From Caldimonas sp. (GTDB taxonomy: Bacteria > Pseudomonadota > Gammaproteobacteria > Burkholderiales > Burkholderiaceae_C), in assembly GCA_030150305.1 (NCBI GenBank), contig JASLGD010000305.1:1-6735 (forward strand): a stretch of 6,735 nt of DNA, in the 5' to 3' direction. Positions 5,189 through 6,735 of this stretch are shown here, in pieces. Each line of letters begins with the position of its first letter. Within the stretch, counting starts at the first letter, position 1. The notes below the pieces were generated by a model, which did not search any database, was not told where the DNA came from, and saw only the letters and a program-made list of their open reading frames with translations. Both the position numbers and the translations under genes were made by a program.

Positions 5189-6735
5189 AGTGGCCCGCCG
5201 CCGTGCGCAGCAGCGCCGGCGTCGCGCCGAAGCGGCGCTGGATCTGCTGCTCGATGCCGGCAGCGTCGAGACCGCACATCGCGAGCAAGCGCGCCGGGTC
5301 GCCGTGCTCGACGAAGCTGTCGGGCAGGCCGAGCACGAGCACCGGGACGTCGATGCGCGCCTCGGCGAGAGCCTCGAGGACGGCGCTGCCCGCGCCGCCC
5401 ATCACGGTGCCTTCTTCCACGGTGACGATTGCATCATGGCGGCGCGCGAGATCAGTCACGAGGGCGACATCGAGCGGCTTGGCGAAGCGCATGTTGGCGA
5501 CCGTCGCGTCGAGCCGCTCGGCGGCGGCAAGCGCCGGATAGAGGAGCGTGCCGAAGGCGAGGATCGCGATCCGCTTGCCGTGCTGCGCCGACGTACGCGT
5601 GCTCTCGCGCCGGATCTCGCCGGTGCCGAACGGGATCGCGCGCATCTCGGCCTGCACCGCGGCGCCGACACCGGCGCCGCGCGGATAGCGGACCGCGACC
5701 GGATGGCTCTGCATGAACGCGGTATAGAGCGCCTGCCGGCATTCGTTCTCGTCGGCCGGCGTCAGCACGCTGACGTTGGGCAGGCAGCGCAGGTACGCGA
5801 TGTCGAAGGCGCCGGCGTGCGTCGCGCCGTCGGCGCCGACGATGCCGGCGCGGTCGAGCGCGAAGACGACCGGCAGGTTCTGGATCGCGACGTCGTGGAT
5901 CAGCTGGTCGTAGCCGCGCTGCAGGAACGTCGAGTAGATCGCGACGACCGGCTTCATGCCCTCGCACGCGAGCCCGGCGGCGAAGGTCACCGCGTGCTGC
6001 TCGGCGATGCCGACGTCGAAGTAGCGCTTCGCAAAGCGCTTCTCGAACTCGACCATCCCCGAGCCCTCGCGCATCGCCGGCGTGATGCCGACGAGGCGCT
6101 CGTCCTGCTCGGCCATGTCGCACAGCCACTGGCCGAACACCTGGGTGAACGTGAGCTTGGGCGGCGTCGCCGGCTTGACGATGCCGACCGCCGGATCGAA
6201 CTTGCCCGGGCCGTGGTAGCCGACCGGGTCGGCCTCGGCGAGCTTGTAGCCGTAGCCTTTCTTGGTCACGACGTGGAGGAACTGCGGGCCCTTCAGGTCG
6301 CGCAGGTTCTCGAGCGTCGGGATCAGCGAGTCGAGGTCGTGGCCGTCGATCGGGCCGACGTAGTTGAAGCCGAACTCCTCGAAGATCGTGCCGGGAACGA
6401 CCATCCCCTTGGCGTGCTCCTCGAAGCGGCGTGCGAGCTCGAGCAGCGGCGGCGCGTGCTGAAGCACCGTCTTCGCCGTGTCGCGCGCGGCGGCGTAGAA
6501 CTTGCCGCTCATCAGCCGCGCGAGGTAGCGGTTGAGCGCGCCGACCGGCGGCGAGATCGACATGTCGTTGTCGTTGAGGATGACGAGCATGTCGGTCTGC
6601 GAGACACCGGCGTTGTTGAGCGCCTCGAAGGCCATGCCGGCGCTCATCGCGCCATCGCCGATCACCGCCACCGCCTTGCGGTTCTCGCCCTTGATGCGCG
6701 CCGCGACGGCCATGCCGAGCACGGCCGAGATCGAG
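5187..6735 (-). CDS. dxs: 1-deoxy-D-xylulose-5-phosphate synthase (Dxs), N-terminus beyond the right edge
   Basis: 515 residues are visible. By comparison with E. coli Dxs (620 residues), roughly the first 120-125 are outside the window. The enzyme condenses pyruvate and glyceraldehyde 3-phosphate to DXP using thiamine diphosphate, the entry step of the MEP isoprenoid pathway and a precursor route to thiamine and pyridoxal. Visible signatures: [20 protein letters not shown] (thiamine diphosphate and Mg binding), [54 protein letters not shown] with the catalytic Glu, [31 protein letters not shown] (substrate-binding Arg, Asp and His), [17 protein letters not shown] and [15 protein letters not shown] near the C-terminus. 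The C-terminal transketolase domain is complete. A GTG at 6722 can open the frame, but it sits inside the conserved domain and is not the real start. It is the upstream gene of a dxs-folE2 operon. Confidence 0.97.
   Translation of the reverse strand, partial: SISAVLGMAVAARIKGENRKAVAVIGDGAMSAGMAFEALNNAGVSQTDMLVILNDNDMSISPPVGALNRYLARLMSGKFYAAARDTAKTVLQHAPPLLELARRFEEHAKGMVVPGTIFEEFGFNYVGPIDGHDLDSLIPTLENLRDLKGPQFLHVVTKKGYGYKLAEADPVGYHGPGKFDPAVGIVKPATPPKLTFTQVFGQWLCDMAEQDERLVGITPAMREGSGMVEFEKRFAKRYFDVGIAEQHAVTFAAGLACEGMKPVVAIYSTFLQRGYDQLIHDVAIQNLPVVFALDRAGIVGADGATHAGAFDIAYLRCLPNVSVLTPADENECRQALYTAFMQSHPVAVRYPRGAGVGAAVQAEMRAIPFGTGEIRRESTRTSAQHGKRIAILAFGTLLYPALAAAERLDATVANMRFAKPLDVALVTDLARRHDAIVTVEEGTVMGGAGSAVLEALAEARIDVPVLVLGLPDSFVEHGDPARLLAMCGLDAAGIEQQIQRRFGATPALLRTAAGH

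Noticed and set aside
6711..6722. GTG at 6722 or ATG at 6713 as the true start of dxs
   Set aside because: The conserved Dxs sequence ([12 protein letters not shown]) continues upstream to the window edge, so the gene is cut by the window rather than starting here.

Overview
This is a very GC-rich chromosomal window, most likely from a betaproteobacterium (Burkholderiales-like). That assignment is an inference. It rests on a dxs gene followed immediately by folE2, an arrangement I associate with that class, and on a YciV/RNase AM gene next to yciO, whose proteins read like proteobacterial orthologues. I see no RNA genes, insertion sequences, CRISPR arrays or integration sites.

Layout. (1) Positions 1-178, minus strand: the first 59 codons of a lipoprotein gene that runs off the left edge. 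Its start overlaps a degenerate tandem repeat of about 36 bp (161-249) that extends into the divergent intergenic region. (2) 319-1846, plus strand: rnm (yciV, PHP-domain nuclease/phosphatase) and yciO (Sua5/YrdC/YciO family), 34 bp apart, in the same order as in E. coli. (3) 1888-4315, plus strand: a compact three-gene cluster behind its own AT-rich promoter. It encodes an SPFH (stomatin/prohibitin-like) membrane protein, a 62-residue ribbon-helix-helix (Arc-like) protein, and a TIR domain fused to a multi-pass membrane region. The promoter carries a perfect 12-bp palindrome, and a second perfect inverted repeat sits just before the SPFH ribosome binding site. (4) 4316-4385: a short convergent intergenic region holding a slightly decayed extra copy of the 3' end of folE2. 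(5) 4386-6735, minus strand: folE2 (GTP cyclohydrolase IB) and the C-terminal roughly 80% of dxs. dxs comes first in transcription order, and the folE2 ribosome binding site overlaps the dxs stop codon.

How the parts fit. Regions 2 and 5 are core metabolism and RNA processing. Region 3 looks like an accessory module placed between them. The likely reading is that the ribbon-helix-helix protein binds the palindrome and autoregulates the operon, while the SPFH protein organises a membrane platform alongside a membrane-anchored TIR protein. The TIR protein keeps the SYRR motif and a glutamate at the position of the SARM1 NADase catalytic residue, so a stress or defence role through NAD+ metabolism is possible but unproven. 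This cluster is the part of the window most likely to be biologically new.
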